Part shown: one piece after another, positions 1 to 11,553 of the stretch
How the letters are laid out: each line of letters opens with the position of its first letter
Position numbering within the stretch: the first letter of the stretch is position 1
From: Cystobasidium ongulense
Taxonomy: Eukaryota > Basidiomycota > Cystobasidiomycetes > Cystobasidiales > Cystobasidiaceae
Length of the DNA: 64,000 bases
Assembly (NCBI GenBank): GCA_022835595.1
Contig: BQUP01000002.1
Location: 2,218,534 to 2,282,533, forward strand
Direction of reading: 5' to 3'
Notes under the pieces: generated by a model
Databases searched by the model: none
The model's input: only the letters and a program-made list of their open reading frames with translations
What the model was told of the DNA's origin: nothing
Position numbers and translations under genes: made by a program

Positions 1-110
1 GAAAAGCGAGCAAGTAGAAAAAAAGGCCCGCGGAAAGATCGCTGCATGACGGAGATCTATTCTGAATATAACAGCCCTCCACAACACATGCTGATAGAAA
101 CCTCCTGCAG

Positions 111-1063
111 AGAATACCATCCTACAATATTCGAAAATTATGTAGCTGAAATACGGTAAGTCGCGCTCGTGGCGGGATGTAGTGGAGAATCGATTCCATT
201 CTTGTATTCTTCGAGACCAATCGACTTAGTCAATTATCTTTCCATTCCGCAGTCTCGATGGGAAACCTGTTCAATTAGCACTATGGGACACCGCTGGTCA
301 AGAAGAGTACGAGGTGGGTTATACACTATAATTCCGTTTGCCTTTATATTAGACGGGCGGAGACAGGCAGAACAGATGTATCTTCGCGCGCGTCGGTGAA
401 ATTTACTGACATCAATGTATATTTTCTTTCGTGTCATTCCATTTGTTGCAGCGTCTCCGACCTTTATCATATTCAAAGTCACATATCATCCTCATAGCCT
501 TCTCAATCGATACGCCAGATAGTTTAGACAATGTATTATCAAAATGGATTGAAGAAGTTAGATCTATATGTGGTCCTGATATTCCTGTTATGCTTGTGGG
601 ATGCAAGAGGGATTTGCGAGATGATGCTGTAGCTAAAGGTGATGGCAGCGCAGATGATGAGAGACGCTTTGTCTCGTCGAAAAAGGTGAGTGCAGATCAC
701 GTCTGCACAGTCTTGTTAGTACTATTCCATTGTTAACGATGAACGGGTCAACAGGGCGAAGCGACAGCAAGAGAAATAGGAGCAAAGTTTTACAAAGAAT
801 GCTCCGCGCTGCTTAATTCTGGAGTTGACGATATTTTTGAAGCTGCAACACGGCAAGCAATGCTAGCGAGAGCAGCATCATCAGCTCACGGGACAGGTCT
901 TGTAGGAGGGGGAACAAATGGCAGAAGCACGCTAGGAGGTGATGGCTTGAAGAGTGAAAGAAGGAAATCTGGAATGGGGCTTAATGGGGGGTATTCTGGT
1001 TCGGAAGAAAAAAATGGAATGGGTAGTGGGAACAGCTCGAAAGGATGCTGCATCGTAGTCTAA
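111..1063 (+). CDS. Rho-family small GTPase, Rho4-like, 5' end outside window
   Basis: Membrane-attached molecular switch for polarity, septation or wall synthesis. Exons read 111-155, 253-313, 452-685 and 755-1063; earlier exons lie upstream of or within the first 110 bases. Joined exons give the switch I sequence PTIFENYVAEI, switch II WDTAGQEEYE followed by RLRPLSY, the base-binding motif VGCKRDL (a C-K variant of the usual TKxD region), an acidic Rho-type insert, and GVDDIFEAATR. The C terminus is glycine/serine-rich and ends CCIVV, a CaaX prenylation box preceded by a second cysteine that could be palmitoylated. The P-loop is not in the window. The insert plus the VDDIFEAATR and CC-CaaX tail resemble fungal Rho4 more than Rho1 or Rho3, but the subfamily call is inference. 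Confidence 0.88.
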
Positions 1064-2002
1064 TTGAGAGAACGTTTTGACTCTAGTCTTCCTGTTGAAT
1101 AACTTACCAAAGTTGTTCGATGCTTTCCCTTCACGATATACTCAAGACTTCGAAAACACAGACGGGCAGCCTCGGCTCTTTTTGGAGGCAATTGTCTCCC
1201 GTCTTGCTTATCGACAATGATAACATATTCCCCAAGACCAGCTAGGTCGTTACACCTTCCATTCTCGCTTCACGATAACGCCCAACATACAAGCAGTACG
1301 CAAAAACTTACAATGAAATCTTCAGCATGTGACTGCAGCCTCAAAGAAGTTCACTTGGGGCCACCAACGTTCATTCAGTTTCATTTTCTGTTGATAGAAT
1401 TATCCTTTTCACCGGTTCTTTTCCAAACACAAGTATTTCAGTTTAGCTATACTTCTACTTCAAATATTCATTCTTCCCTTTCTCAATTATTTCCCTCGTC
1501 GTTGTTATTCAAGATATACATGAACTTCGTTGGGTGTAGCTTGCCTGCGTATTTCAAACTAGATTCAGATTCAAAATCGTCTTCATACCGATTCGAGCAT
1601 GTGCGATCTGTGTTCGTGTTCTTGTATGTTATGCACAATCGACTATGTGTGTGAGCGTCGGGGGCAATTCGGTTCGGCACGCTGCACGTGATCTAAGCTC
1701 ACCCTCGTACATAGAAGCTTGTGTGATAATTGGAGGTACTGCCTGTATGTAGGCTCTATCTACAGCCTTCCCGGAATTGGAGCATTTCTCGAAGATAGCA
1801 CATATCCAGGTATACGCTGCTACAGCATAGGCGTATGCGTCGCGTCAGACAATCAAGCCAGCTTTTCAAACATACATGACAAAAGCATATCTCCTAGTAA
1901 ATGTGGCAGTTGTACATCTTAACTTGCGTCCTTTTCTTTTCTGACCACTCCCAAGAAAGTATACCTAAGTCTCGAGATTAAGTTTTCCATTAACAGCAAG
2001 CG
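1064..2002. other. Intergenic, about 940 bases
   Basis: This holds the 3' flank of the Rho gene and the promoter of the DUF1826-like gene. Open frames here (for example 1217-1654) have no recognisable motif, biased codon use or splice structure. I see no gene or repeat. Confidence 0.6.
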
Positions 2003-2834
2003 ATGTCTACCTTCGAGATTGCAAGGTATGCCCAAAGAGTTCCCTCTCTCGTGCTCGATGAAGAGCTAGGCGACCAGGATGAGACTTGGATGGGTCATAT
2101 AGGCAAAGACGGAAGGTTCATGTTGAATGACGCTATTCAGTGGGCCAGAAAAAGCGGTATCTCCGGCGACGTGGAAGAAGCGTTTGATAACTTCTTTACA
2201 TACGCTCGGGAGACTTATGTGTTTCAAGATCAAGATTCGGTAAGCATCACCTTGAGAAAGACCATTTCGGGCGACGACTTCAAGGTTCCAAGACCTCATC
2301 ACGATGGCTCTTATTGGAGTAAAGAGAAGAATGCAGGCAGACTGCCTTTTAAGATTGGAACCGTGTTGTGCGGACCTAGCACGTTGTTTTGGGATACTTC
2401 TAGCTTGAGTAAAGAGGATGAAAAGAAGGTTCAACATCCTATCAGTATTGGGATGTATCAGCGAGCGAAAAATATGGACCTCACTGCCGAAAATATTGAA
2501 ATCCGAGAATGGGCGACAAAGCAATTGGAAGAAATGGGGGTACCTATCGTTTTAATGAAGAAGGGCGAATGCGTGAGATGGGTCGTCGGAGACCGTGAAA
2601 AGGCGGGTATACACTCCGAACCTGACATGTCAGACATGCCCGAGGGCCGACTTTTGTGAGTGTTTGCTTGCCTCAACATTGAATGAAAGCTTCAGACTGA
2701 AGTAAGTTCTGTCTTCCCTGAACTGGCGGAGTAGTGTCGCATTACTCCCTGGCACTGAAGCCCAGATCCGAGATCTTGCGGAGAGATGGGAAGAACCCTT
2801 CCATGCTGCAGAAGAAGCACAAGAGCTCGGTTAA
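2003..2834 (+). CDS. DUF1826-like protein, possible 2-oxoglutarate/Fe(II) oxygenase fold
   Basis: Two exons, 2003-2655 and 2735-2834, encode 250 residues. The uninterrupted frame stops at 2659, but a GTGAGT donor at 2656 and a TAG acceptor at 2734 restore the frame and add RLFVALLPG, which fits the family pattern of a beta strand ending the core. Visible features are HHDGSYW near residue 97 (an H-x-D type metal motif), a hydrophobic strand GTVLCGPSTLFW, and a distal histidine in GIHSEP, followed by the arginine in GRLF. This spacing of H-x-D, H and R is what bacterial DUF1826 proteins show, and it resembles the facial triad of 2-oxoglutarate oxygenases. The substrate is unknown. No signal peptide or membrane segment is seen, so a soluble protein is likely. 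Confidence 0.7.
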
Positions 2835-3338
2835 ACAGGGTGGTTGGTAGCGCGGAACCATTGCCAGTCTTCAGAAGGAGGTAGTTTTCAAACCAATGTA
2901 TGCATGTAGTATGGGTTTGGAAAGCAGATGGGACAGAGCTTTCCTTCCTAGGAGAACACTCGAATTGTATGTGTAGGCGGTTTCCGCTGTTTTACCTTGA
3001 GCGAGCTGGCCGTACTATCATCATATTTCCGGAAGGCTTTGGGCAGTTTCTCTGCCAGTCGGCGCTGATCTTGCATGTCTGCTGCAACTGCTGTCATTTC
3101 GTATGCTTCTTCCTGACCTCGTACGTTGTCCAAGCGCCTTCGACCTGTAGGAAGACAAAAGACCGGACAGACCCTCCGCCTTCGCCTTCTTCGCGCCTGG
3201 TAATCGAGACGAGCATCAGCGTCTTGACACTGCTCACACTGGCCGACAATGAGGATGCAGCTGTATCGCACATGGTCTAGAATCAGTACTGCACGACTGA
3301 GAGCCATCATTGGCCTCGGTGCACCGTGAAGGAGCGAG
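2835..3338. other. Intergenic, about 500 bases
   Basis: Flank between two co-directional genes. Long antisense frames are present, but no motif, repeat or RNA gene is visible. Confidence 0.55.
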
Positions 3339-3980
3339 ATGGAGCAACACCTCTTGACTGCGCCGGACTCGAGCAGCCACACCACATCAAGTACGGACAT
3401 GGTCGATTCGCCCACTAGCGAGTACCAAGCGGGCTCAACAGACCCAGAATGCGACAGATGGAGGTCTTCGCCGTCTACCAGCTATACCTCTGCACACGAC
3501 TCGGAATCTGAAGCGGATGCGGCCATGTTCAGCAACCATGATGCGGACAGCGCGAGGGGAAAGGTCAACACGGGCAGTGTCGAGCAGGGCACGGCAGCAG
3601 GAACAGGCATACCACCTCCCAGCCGTGCATGGAGAATGGCATTCGCAAAGGCAAGCGCGCCTCCACGCGCCTCGTCGCCGGCAAGACCGTCGGATGGCCA
3701 CAGCAATAATCCTGGCAGCAGCCCACAGCGGCGAAAGGCGCACACTTCAAACAAGACGTTCAGGCTATCCGCAGCTCCCCAGATGCAAGAGAACGATGGC
3801 AGTTTCGTAGAGACTACATCTGAGAAGGCTGCTCTAGCGCTAGCCAAGCACTGGAACGATGTCCATGCGCAAGCAGAGGCTCATGGCAAGCAGGGTGCTT
3901 CGAGAGTGGCGACCGGCGGAAACGACTATGTCGTGGTTGCGAGGGTCGAGAATGGCAAGCGGATATACAAGATCAAGTAA
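3339..3980 (+). CDS. Small Ser/Ala-rich protein of unknown function
   Basis: Single-exon frame of 213 residues starting at an ATG. The first 140 residues are low complexity, rich in Ser, Ala, Pro and Thr, and likely disordered. The conserved-looking part is the C terminus: a short predicted helix (EKAALALAKHWNDVHAQAE) followed by a beta-like end, NDYVVVARVENGKRIYKIK. That ordered, charged C terminus is the main reason for calling it a gene; three other frames are also open here, so the call is cautious. It sits 151 bases upstream of the LTE1-like gene in the same direction and cannot be its first exon, because a TAA stop closes the frame without a donor site nearby. Confidence 0.5.
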   Translation: MEQHLLTAPDSSSHTTSSTDMVDSPTSEYQAGSTDPECDRWRSSPSTSYTSAHDSESEADAAMFSNHDADSARGKVNTGSVEQGTAAGTGIPPPSRAWRMAFAKASAPPRASSPARPSDGHSNNPGSSPQRRKAHTSNKTFRLSAAPQMQENDGSFVETTSEKAALALAKHWNDVHAQAEAHGKQGASRVATGGNDYVVVARVENGKRIYKIK

Positions 3981-4131
3981 TTGATTTACGTCGACAGTAT
4001 CAGTGCCATCTCATTGCTAAGGCAGCTTGTTCCATTGCAGACCTCGCTCTCGACCACCCACACTCGCAGACAGACGAGAAGAGCACGTGCACCTACGAAG
4101 CAAACCTTCATCCGCCTCGACAACTCTACAA

Positions 4132-7100
4132 ATGCCACCCTCGATACGCCTAACGCGTTCTATTCCTAATCTACGCACTCGTGTAAACGATGATGGTGCT
4201 TTGAATCCTATCAGTCGCGACAGAGATGGATTCTACCGGCCTGCAGGCAGTTCAGCACAAGCAGGGAGTGCGTATCTCACACTTCCGGTCGAATCTGCAC
4301 ACCATCTCTTGCCTGTCGATAATTCGGCAGGACGCACTCTCAGACCACTACTGCAGACTGCAGTCAGTATACCCGATCTACGTACTCATCGAGACCACGA
4401 TGTCTTTGGCAAGCTACTTGGATGGAGCGAGCCTTCAATTTTGACACGCAACGCGCCTGTCGCAAGTGCCAGTCCACGTTCGCCAGAGCGCAGGATTTCA
4501 GTCTCACATCCACATGTTTATCCAACTCCAACCACAACACACCCGAGCCCCGCTCGCTCAACAAAGCAAGCTCATCCTGCCACTACCAGTGCCAGAGCTT
4601 CTTTCGACGACTGCTCACATACTGCTATCAGTGAACCATTTCCATTTGACTTATCTCCTTCTATGCACGATGTATCGCAAAGCTCTATGCAGAACGACAT
4701 CGCTCCTCCCTCCACTTCCACAAGCTCCCCGTTCGGTCAAGGTGTCAAGCTACCAAGCCAACCCCGTCTCAAACGAAAGAAGAGCATCCGACAATTGCAC
4801 GGAACTGTTACGGTACCTCCACCAGAAGAGCGCGCAAATAACACTTTCGACTCAACAGATAGTTTCGATACGAGCATAAAAGTTCGGTCTTTGCGAGAAG
4901 TAGGCAGTAGCGAGACCATCCGAACGGCAAAAGGTGCAAGGACCTCTTCGGAAGACCAGGCACTTCTCCAGCCCCTAGATAGTCCTCGAACTCCAGTGGC
5001 TGTGCAATACCGAGTCGATGCGTGGATGTCTGATCCGAGAATTTTCGACAGTCTACAGTGCAATACTGTAGATTGTAAGGCTTCTACTTCGGAGCTGAAA
5101 GATAGCCTCAAACCAACGGATGAAGGCAATGGGCGCAGGCATGAGGTATGCATCTTCTTTTTTGCACGGATACTTGGAAAGAGTCTGATCTTGCTTCCTA
5201 CAGCGGGGGATGAGCAACACCTCGCTGATCTCGCTTGGTGGATCATCCATGCATTCAACGAGTTCCGCTACTTCAGCTGGAGGTCAGGCACACACTATCA
5301 CTGTCACAAGTATTCCAGGAGATGACAGAAGATTTGTCATCTGGGGTAGGCGGCCTGGCCCACCCATGCGACCGCCAGTGCGTCAGACTAGCAATTCACG
5401 AATGAGTCCAGCAAGCTTCTCAAGCTCGACTGCCAATAGCATCGGCAGTAGTAAAAGAAGCAGCAATCAGCGAAAATACGATATTAATGAACAGTTGACA
5501 CCTCCCACTTCGGCTAGCTCGCCCTCTTCCCCTTGGTCAAGTAGTCCGCCAGTACAGAAGGTCATCCTCGCTGCAACGGTGGATCGCTGGATAGCCGATA
5601 TGACAAGCCGTATCGAGAATGATCTCATGACGGACTTTTTCCTCACATATCGCTCCTTCCTCACGCCACTGTCTCTGTGCAAGCTTTTGATAACTAGGTT
5701 CGAATGGGCTCTGCAATCTGGAAACAGCGCCGAAGATATTGCTGGAAGACGTATAGTCCGAGTCAGGACTTACGTTGTTCTCCGACATTGGCTCTTAAAC
5801 TATTTCCACGAGGACTTCGTGCCAGATCGTGAACTCCGACTGGTGTTGACAGCATGGCTTAATCGCATGGGAAAGGACGAACGTCTGCGACCTAATCCTA
5901 CCGATTTAAGGCTTATAAAGTCTCTGAAAAAGGTTGTTAAGAGACTGAAGGCAGCGTATTCGACAATTGGCGTAGATCAAGCTGCCGATGCCAATACCCT
6001 CATAAAGACGTCCCTCGAAGCCGATCCGCAGAGTAGATCTCGACTGAGATCAGATAGTATGGCATCCGTGTCATCGCTGCATTCCATACGCGAAGAACAC
6101 GTCGAGCAACCAGCGCCTCATGTCGCGGTCTACGCACCTCCGGATGGGCCGCCAAATCGCACGCCTTCGAATGCAATGGGAATTTCTGATGTGGAGACAC
6201 ATCCCAAGCGGCAAGATGTACGCACTTCCTCCTCGGAAGACGATGTAGACCTTGAGATCGACCTACATGTCTCCGGCTACGATTCTGATGAGCTGCCTCG
6301 GATCCCGTCAATTATTCCCATCTCCCCTCCCCGACCTCGTCAATACTCGCCTTCACATGCTCGAAAATCACGCTCACCTCAGCTCGGTTCTCAAGATCGC
6401 TCTTCGCGCCCTATAGAAGGTATCACGTTGATACCAGATAATCATCGTGTTTCGCGTGCTATCGCTTCCACTGTCGGATCCTTCAGCAAATTGAGGAGAA
6501 TGATGGGTAATAAGCGGCAACCGGGACATCCTTCTGGAAGCATACCACGCTACTACAATGATGCTTTTCCCGATACGAGTCAGCTATCAGCTCTACAGTC
6601 GGGTCTACCGGATGCGCACGCCGCCCATTTCGGCAACGCCACTGGGCGTGTAGAGATTAGCGACTCGTCTGGCTTGGGTATCTTCGGTACTTCGACCTCG
6701 TCTTCCTCATCTTCCAGTAGCACGCCATCCGCAGCCTCCTCTACACCAGATCTTCGTCATACTACTAGTAGTGGAACTATGAGACGACAATCTACGCGTC
6801 CCAGCATCTCACCCAGTGTCACCAGCAAATCTGTTGAACCGATAGCAGTCTCTCCGATCTCTTCGACAAAGGATGGTCTGGCTCCCGCTGCAGATATACG
6901 TACGCCTGATATTCAACTCGATGATTATGATTCATCAGGAGATGAATCGAATATCGGCGCCACGGCACCGGTACGCACTCTTCGACGTCTCCCAGCAGCT
7001 CGCGATTTACGGGGAGGTAAAGCTGGTGATCACATAACGCTGGCGCATCGACATTCTATCGATTCTATTGCTTCGTATGCTACTCGTAGACTGCCATCCT

Positions 7101-8933
7101 GTGCACTAGAACCAATTCGCATTCCTTCAATCGCTGCATACGACTCCAACTCGTCAGCGCCCGATAACGACTTCGATGCTATGGTCGACCAAGGTTTGAT
7201 ACCATACTTTGTGCCACCGACAGATAGCGAAGACGAGGATGAACCGGGCGACGTTGAGGCTGCTCTTCGTAGACTGGAAGGTCAGGTCGATGACGCTAAG
7301 CAACAGAGCAATGCAAGACGGGTAGAAAGATATCTTAAAATGTCGGAGCAAGCGAAGAGTAGCGGGGGCTATGTTTACGGCGAAGATGAAGAAGCCAGCG
7401 ACGAAGATGACTCGATGGCATCTAGACCAACAAGCTTGGCTATGTCAATGGCCTTCGATGAAGTCCCAGCTCCACTGCCCACTCAAGAGACAGCAACCGT
7501 ACCCGGGGAGACGGCACCCGAATCGGAGGCATCCTTACGGGACCAGCCTTGCGAGCCCCAATCTAAACCCGTAGAAGCGTCTTTGACACTCCCTCATAAT
7601 GACACTATAGGGCCCAACGAAAAGCGGACTTTGCAACGAAAATCCTCGATGCGTCGCTTCTTTGGCAGTACAATGTCTGTTTCGCTTTGGCCGATGAACA
7701 AGACCATATCAAAAGCACAAAAGCCTGCGATATCCCAGATGCCGATATATCGTTCCTTCTTATTCTCCTACAAAGTTGACGTGCTTGCAAAGCACTTTTG
7801 CATCATTGAGCGCGATCTGTTGGAAAAGGTTACTTGGCAAGAGTTGATAAGCTCCTCTTGGCGGGAAAGGTTGGACCTGGATGATTTCACAGACTGGGAT
7901 TCCTTCATGAAGGTACGAGCAAAGCTGAACTCGGAAGTGCAAGAACGGGCACATCTACCACCGTCAGTCTTGCCACATCCCAAAAGGGTCGGCGATGTGC
8001 AGACTATCATCTATCGCTTCAACATTATGTGCAAATGGATAGCATCAGAAAGTAAGGCTTTTGGCCGGGGGTTATGAGCTCAAAGACTACAGTCTTGACT
8101 AACAATGCGCTTCTAACTTGCAGTTGTCTTGACAACGTCTACGGCTGAGCGAGCTTTATTGCTAACGAAAATCATTAAGCTTGCATTTGTAAGCTCATTG
8201 CACTTCTCAAGTTGACATCGATACTGACTACTCTTTCTTGTCATAGAAATCGTATCAAATGTACAACTTTCAAACGGCCACCCAAATTGTTCACGCTCTG
8301 CAACTACCTTCAATCGAGCGTTTGAAGAAGACTTGGAGTAAAGTCCCATCATTCGAAATAAGGCTGTTCAGCCAGCTCAAATTCTTCTGCTCGCCTCTCC
8401 GAGATTTTAGGCTGTTGAGAGAAGCAACCGGCGCACTGGCTTCGCAATGGGGTCCGCCCGGACAGGAAGACAGAGACCCCGATATGAATCTGGCCGGTAT
8501 TCCAGGAGCCCTGCCTTTCTTTGGTAAGTGCACCCTAATTGACTACAGCTGATTCCGGTCCTGATAAGTTGAGCTTGCAGGCTTGATCCTCCGAGACCTG
8601 GCAATCGTCAATGAATTGCCGACTTTCCTCGACCCTTCAAACCCTCGAGCGCCAGCTGATATCGACGAGAACACAATGCTGCTACCATCCTATGCTGACC
8701 CATCCGAATTCGCCGATCTCCCTCCTCTACCCGAAGGACTTCCTCTTCGGCCACTCATCAATATTCACAAGTACCGCACCATTGCCAAGACAATTCAGCT
8801 AGTGATGACGTTCAAAGAACTCGCTGGTACTTATCCTTACGAGCCTGAACTACCCCTCTATAGAAAGTGCTTGACTATTCAGTGCCTTCCAATGCAGAAG
8901 ATCGCGGAGCTCTCGTCAGCCTGTGAGCGGTGA
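4132..8933 (+). CDS. LTE1: LTE1-type guanine nucleotide exchange factor (RasGEF_N plus RasGEF)
   Basis: Exons 4132-5145, 5204-8051, 8124-8188, 8247-8523 and 8581-8933 give 1518 residues. Start is the first ATG of the long frame; upstream frame is open only through non-ATG codons. Residues about 1-450 are disordered and Ser/Pro-rich. A RasGEF_N domain follows (VDRWIADMTS, DFFLTYRSFLTP, VRTYVVLRHWLLNYF), then about 600 disordered acidic residues, then a C-terminal RasGEF catalytic domain (LILRDLAIVNELPTF, INIHKYRTIAKTI). RasGEF_N and catalytic domain separated by a very long linker is the Lte1 layout, a mitotic-exit regulator acting on the Tem1 GTPase in yeast. The 3' end is uncertain: a good GTGAGT donor at 8930 could splice to AG at 8969 or 8980, replacing the stop at 8931 with a short tail ending at 9021 or 9013. 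Confidence 0.82.
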
Positions 8934-9021
8934 GTATGCTTTGTTGAGATGACTCAGATCCTTTCACAGTTGGGCGACAGGATGCGTCATAGTCAAATAT
9001 CCATTATCACCTGATTCTTGA

Positions 9022-9469
9022 GTAATCCGAAGCTGTGTTATCAAGTATTCTCGAAATACGGCCACTTGTGGTCTGCATCCATTACACTCCTTAATAAGCA
9101 ATGCAAGCGGTCTTTAGCCTACCAAGTGGAACACTTAAACACTAACATAGGGTATGAGGTTATAAGAGTATGATGTGTAAGGGTGTAAGGATAAAAGGGT
9201 GTAAAGTTGGCTGACCGAGGGCACAAGCGTCGCCCGCCCTGATGGGCTGTGATCCCCTATGCGGGACGGAAACGGGGCGCGCCCTATTCCGTGTTGAGAA
9301 GACATACCTCCGCGCACTCCACTAGCTATGACAGCGCTCAATAAACGATAGCAGAAATATTGTTGCATGTGAGGTCGCGGTGACGGGCGCTCAATCAGAT
9401 CATAGTATTTCCTTGCAGTATAGCGGCAGCGGGAAGCGACCAGCCTGATATTTACTCGAATCAGCCAAA
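9022..9469. other. Intergenic between convergent genes, about 450 bases
   Basis: Shared 3' flank of the LTE1-like gene and the coiled-coil gene. Repetitive GTGTAAGGRTRAAAGGGTG-like text occurs near 9176-9210 but is too short to call a repeat. No gene seen. Confidence 0.5.
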
Positions 9470-11291
9470 CTACAGCTTGTCAGGATGATGGGCGTGTCTT
9501 ACTTGATCCGGCGCTCGCGTCACATCCATTCGGTCGAAGCTTGTAGATGGAGATGTGCTGATTGATGCGGAGGTAGCTGTCAATGCAGGCGTAGTTTCGG
9601 CTGTAGGTGGCTGACTGCTCTTGACCTGTCGCCTACGCTTGCGCTTTTTCGAACTGCCCCCTACGCCCGGATCTGCTCTCCCTTGATCCAAATCAAGTAC
9701 CGGTTTCCTATCTTGTTCATCATCATTATCGTCTCCTTCTTCCAGCTTCACTCTTCGAACAGCAGGTAGTCGAGCTTCGTCGTGCCTACGCTGCTTGTCG
9801 ATTTCCAGGTCGGCCACGACTTGCTTGTGTTGTCGTTCTAGCTCTCTGTACTGTTGGTCCAATACATCGCATTGCCGTCTATCGTTACGCCACCCATTCT
9901 GCGCATTTTCCGATACAGTCTTCAACTCAGCCATTTCTTTCTCCATTACATCAAGCACCTTGGCGTGGCATTCTCTTATACGGACAAGCTCTTGGTCTGC
10001 GCAGGCAGCGAACTCCCGTTGTTGCTGAATCATATCTTTCGCATGCTGTTCTATCTCGAGTGCATGCTGCTTTTGGCACTGGCGTAGTCGCTCGTCGAAT
10101 TCTTCAGCCGCCGAAGTAGCCTGGGCTTGTAAAGTTTCAGCCTGTTGGATGGCTTGCTCTTTTTCAGCCTCTGCTTGAGATGCTTTATCTAGAGCAGTCT
10201 TTGCGGCAGCTTGCGCCTTGAGAACCTCCTCCTCAAGTGCAAGCGCCCTGTCTATAGCTATCTTTTTGGCGTCACATGCCTTCTGACTTTCTCCCTCTGC
10301 TCGGACCACTCTATCTCCAGCGACTTTCTCAGCTTCTCGAGCTTTCTGAAGATCTTCTTCGAGGATGGCCGCTCTGTCCATAGCTAATTTCTCGGCTTGT
10401 TGAGCTCTTTGACTATTTTCTTCTGCTTGTACTGATTTATCGAAAGCCGCCTGCTCAGCTTCCTGAGCTTTGCGAACGTCTTCTTCAAGTGTTTGCGCTC
10501 TATCTATAGCCAGTTTTTCAGCTTGTCGAGCTTTCTGTGCTTCCCCTTCTGCTTGTAATATTCTGTCTAAAGCCTGTTGCTCCGCTTGCTGTTTTTCCTC
10601 TTCTACCTGACGCAGTTGCTCGCTGTAGTCATTCCGAACATCCTCTAAGCGTTCTTGTAAGCGAGAATTCAGGCGAACAAAGTCTTGAATCTGCGCGGCA
10701 TGCTCCTGCGACTTGATTAGCTCTATCGTTGCCAATTGCTGTGCTTTGTTCGTATCTGCCTGAGCATCCTGCAGCCTTGCTTGAGCAGCTTGAACTTTTT
10801 CTTGCATGTCTGCTGTATCTTCTCTGGATTTTCTGACCAGTTTGTCAGCCTGTTGCAGGGTTATGTGCATGTCATCGATCCTCTGGGTTAGATGGAGCGT
10901 CTCAGCTCGGCACGTGCTTAGTTGAGTTTTACAATCCTGCAGGTCTTTCAGCAGAGCAGCCTGAGACTGTGCATGGTTGTTCACGAGGTGCACAATGTGC
11001 GTGTCTCTGTCTTGCAGTATGCCTCGGAAGTGGTCGGTGTATGCATCTGCAGTGGCAGACTGCGGCCGTTCGCGAGAGTAGGTGATAGAAGGAGGTGGAG
11101 GGCCGGCATTGCGAGGCGGTCCTGCCTTGTATGGATACTGTGCGACATTGCGCGTGGCTGGGTTGTATGAATCAACGCATCTCAGTCGCGATGCTGACAA
11201 TCCGAGCAGAGTCAACATGCAAGCACCCACCGCTGGTCTGGCCCTGCGCGCGCCGAGAAGCTGCCAGCTGGGCTTGCGCATCAGACGCCAT
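9470..11291 (-). CDS. Long coiled-coil protein with 42-residue repeats
   Basis: Exon 1 is 11291-11231 and exon 2 is 11121-9470 on the minus strand (570 residues). A longer frame runs up to 11485, but I prefer the ATG at 11291 joined by a 109-base GT-AG intron. It yields a smooth N terminus (MASDAQAQLAASRRAQ) running into GPPRNAGPPPPS, whereas the unspliced frame reads through the intron into Cys/Arg-rich noise. Residues about 70-460 are nearly continuous coiled coil rich in Ala, Glu, Gln and Arg. Within it a 42-residue unit (six heptads, beginning AEKLAIDRA, AEKLAMDRA, AKKIAIDRA) is repeated three to four times. The C terminus has a basic cluster, SSKKRKRRR, that could be a nuclear signal, and a Ser/Thr tail. 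Probably structural or scaffolding; no family recognised. A GTAAGA near 9500 could hide a last small intron. Confidence 0.75.
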
Positions 11292-11553
11292 GTGAAGGGA
11301 GGCCGCGGGTACTCGGGCAGCAGAGTACGAGTCGATATCCAACACCTCTGCACGCCATCAACCGACTGCAAACTGTGTCGCCCAAACAGCTTCGCCGCAT
11401 CCGTGCATCCATCGCCACAGCCATTCTTCTCGATCATCCTGTATTCGCTGACGAGGCAATCCGCCGTCTCGCTCTCTCTTTCCATCCCATCAACAGCAGC
11501 AGCGGGTGTGGACTACCGTGATTACAGCTTGGAACCGACTCCCAGGCGCCGCC
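11292..11553. promoter_or_regulatory. Short bidirectional promoter
   Basis: Only 262 bases separate the divergent starts of the coiled-coil gene (11291, minus) and UBP6 (11554, plus), so both promoters must share this stretch. No named element was recognised. The + strand is pyrimidine-rich just before the UBP6 start (CTCTCTCTTTCC near 11471). Confidence 0.6.

Noticed and set aside
1217-1654. 145-residue open frame after the Rho gene
   Set aside because: No motif, AT-rich random composition, overlapped by an equally long frame on the other strand. It lies in the 3' flank.
11292-11485. N-terminal extension of the coiled-coil protein to 11485
   Set aside because: The extension runs into UBP6 promoter space and reads as Cys/Arg-rich noise. 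The intron-containing model from 11291 gives a coherent N terminus.
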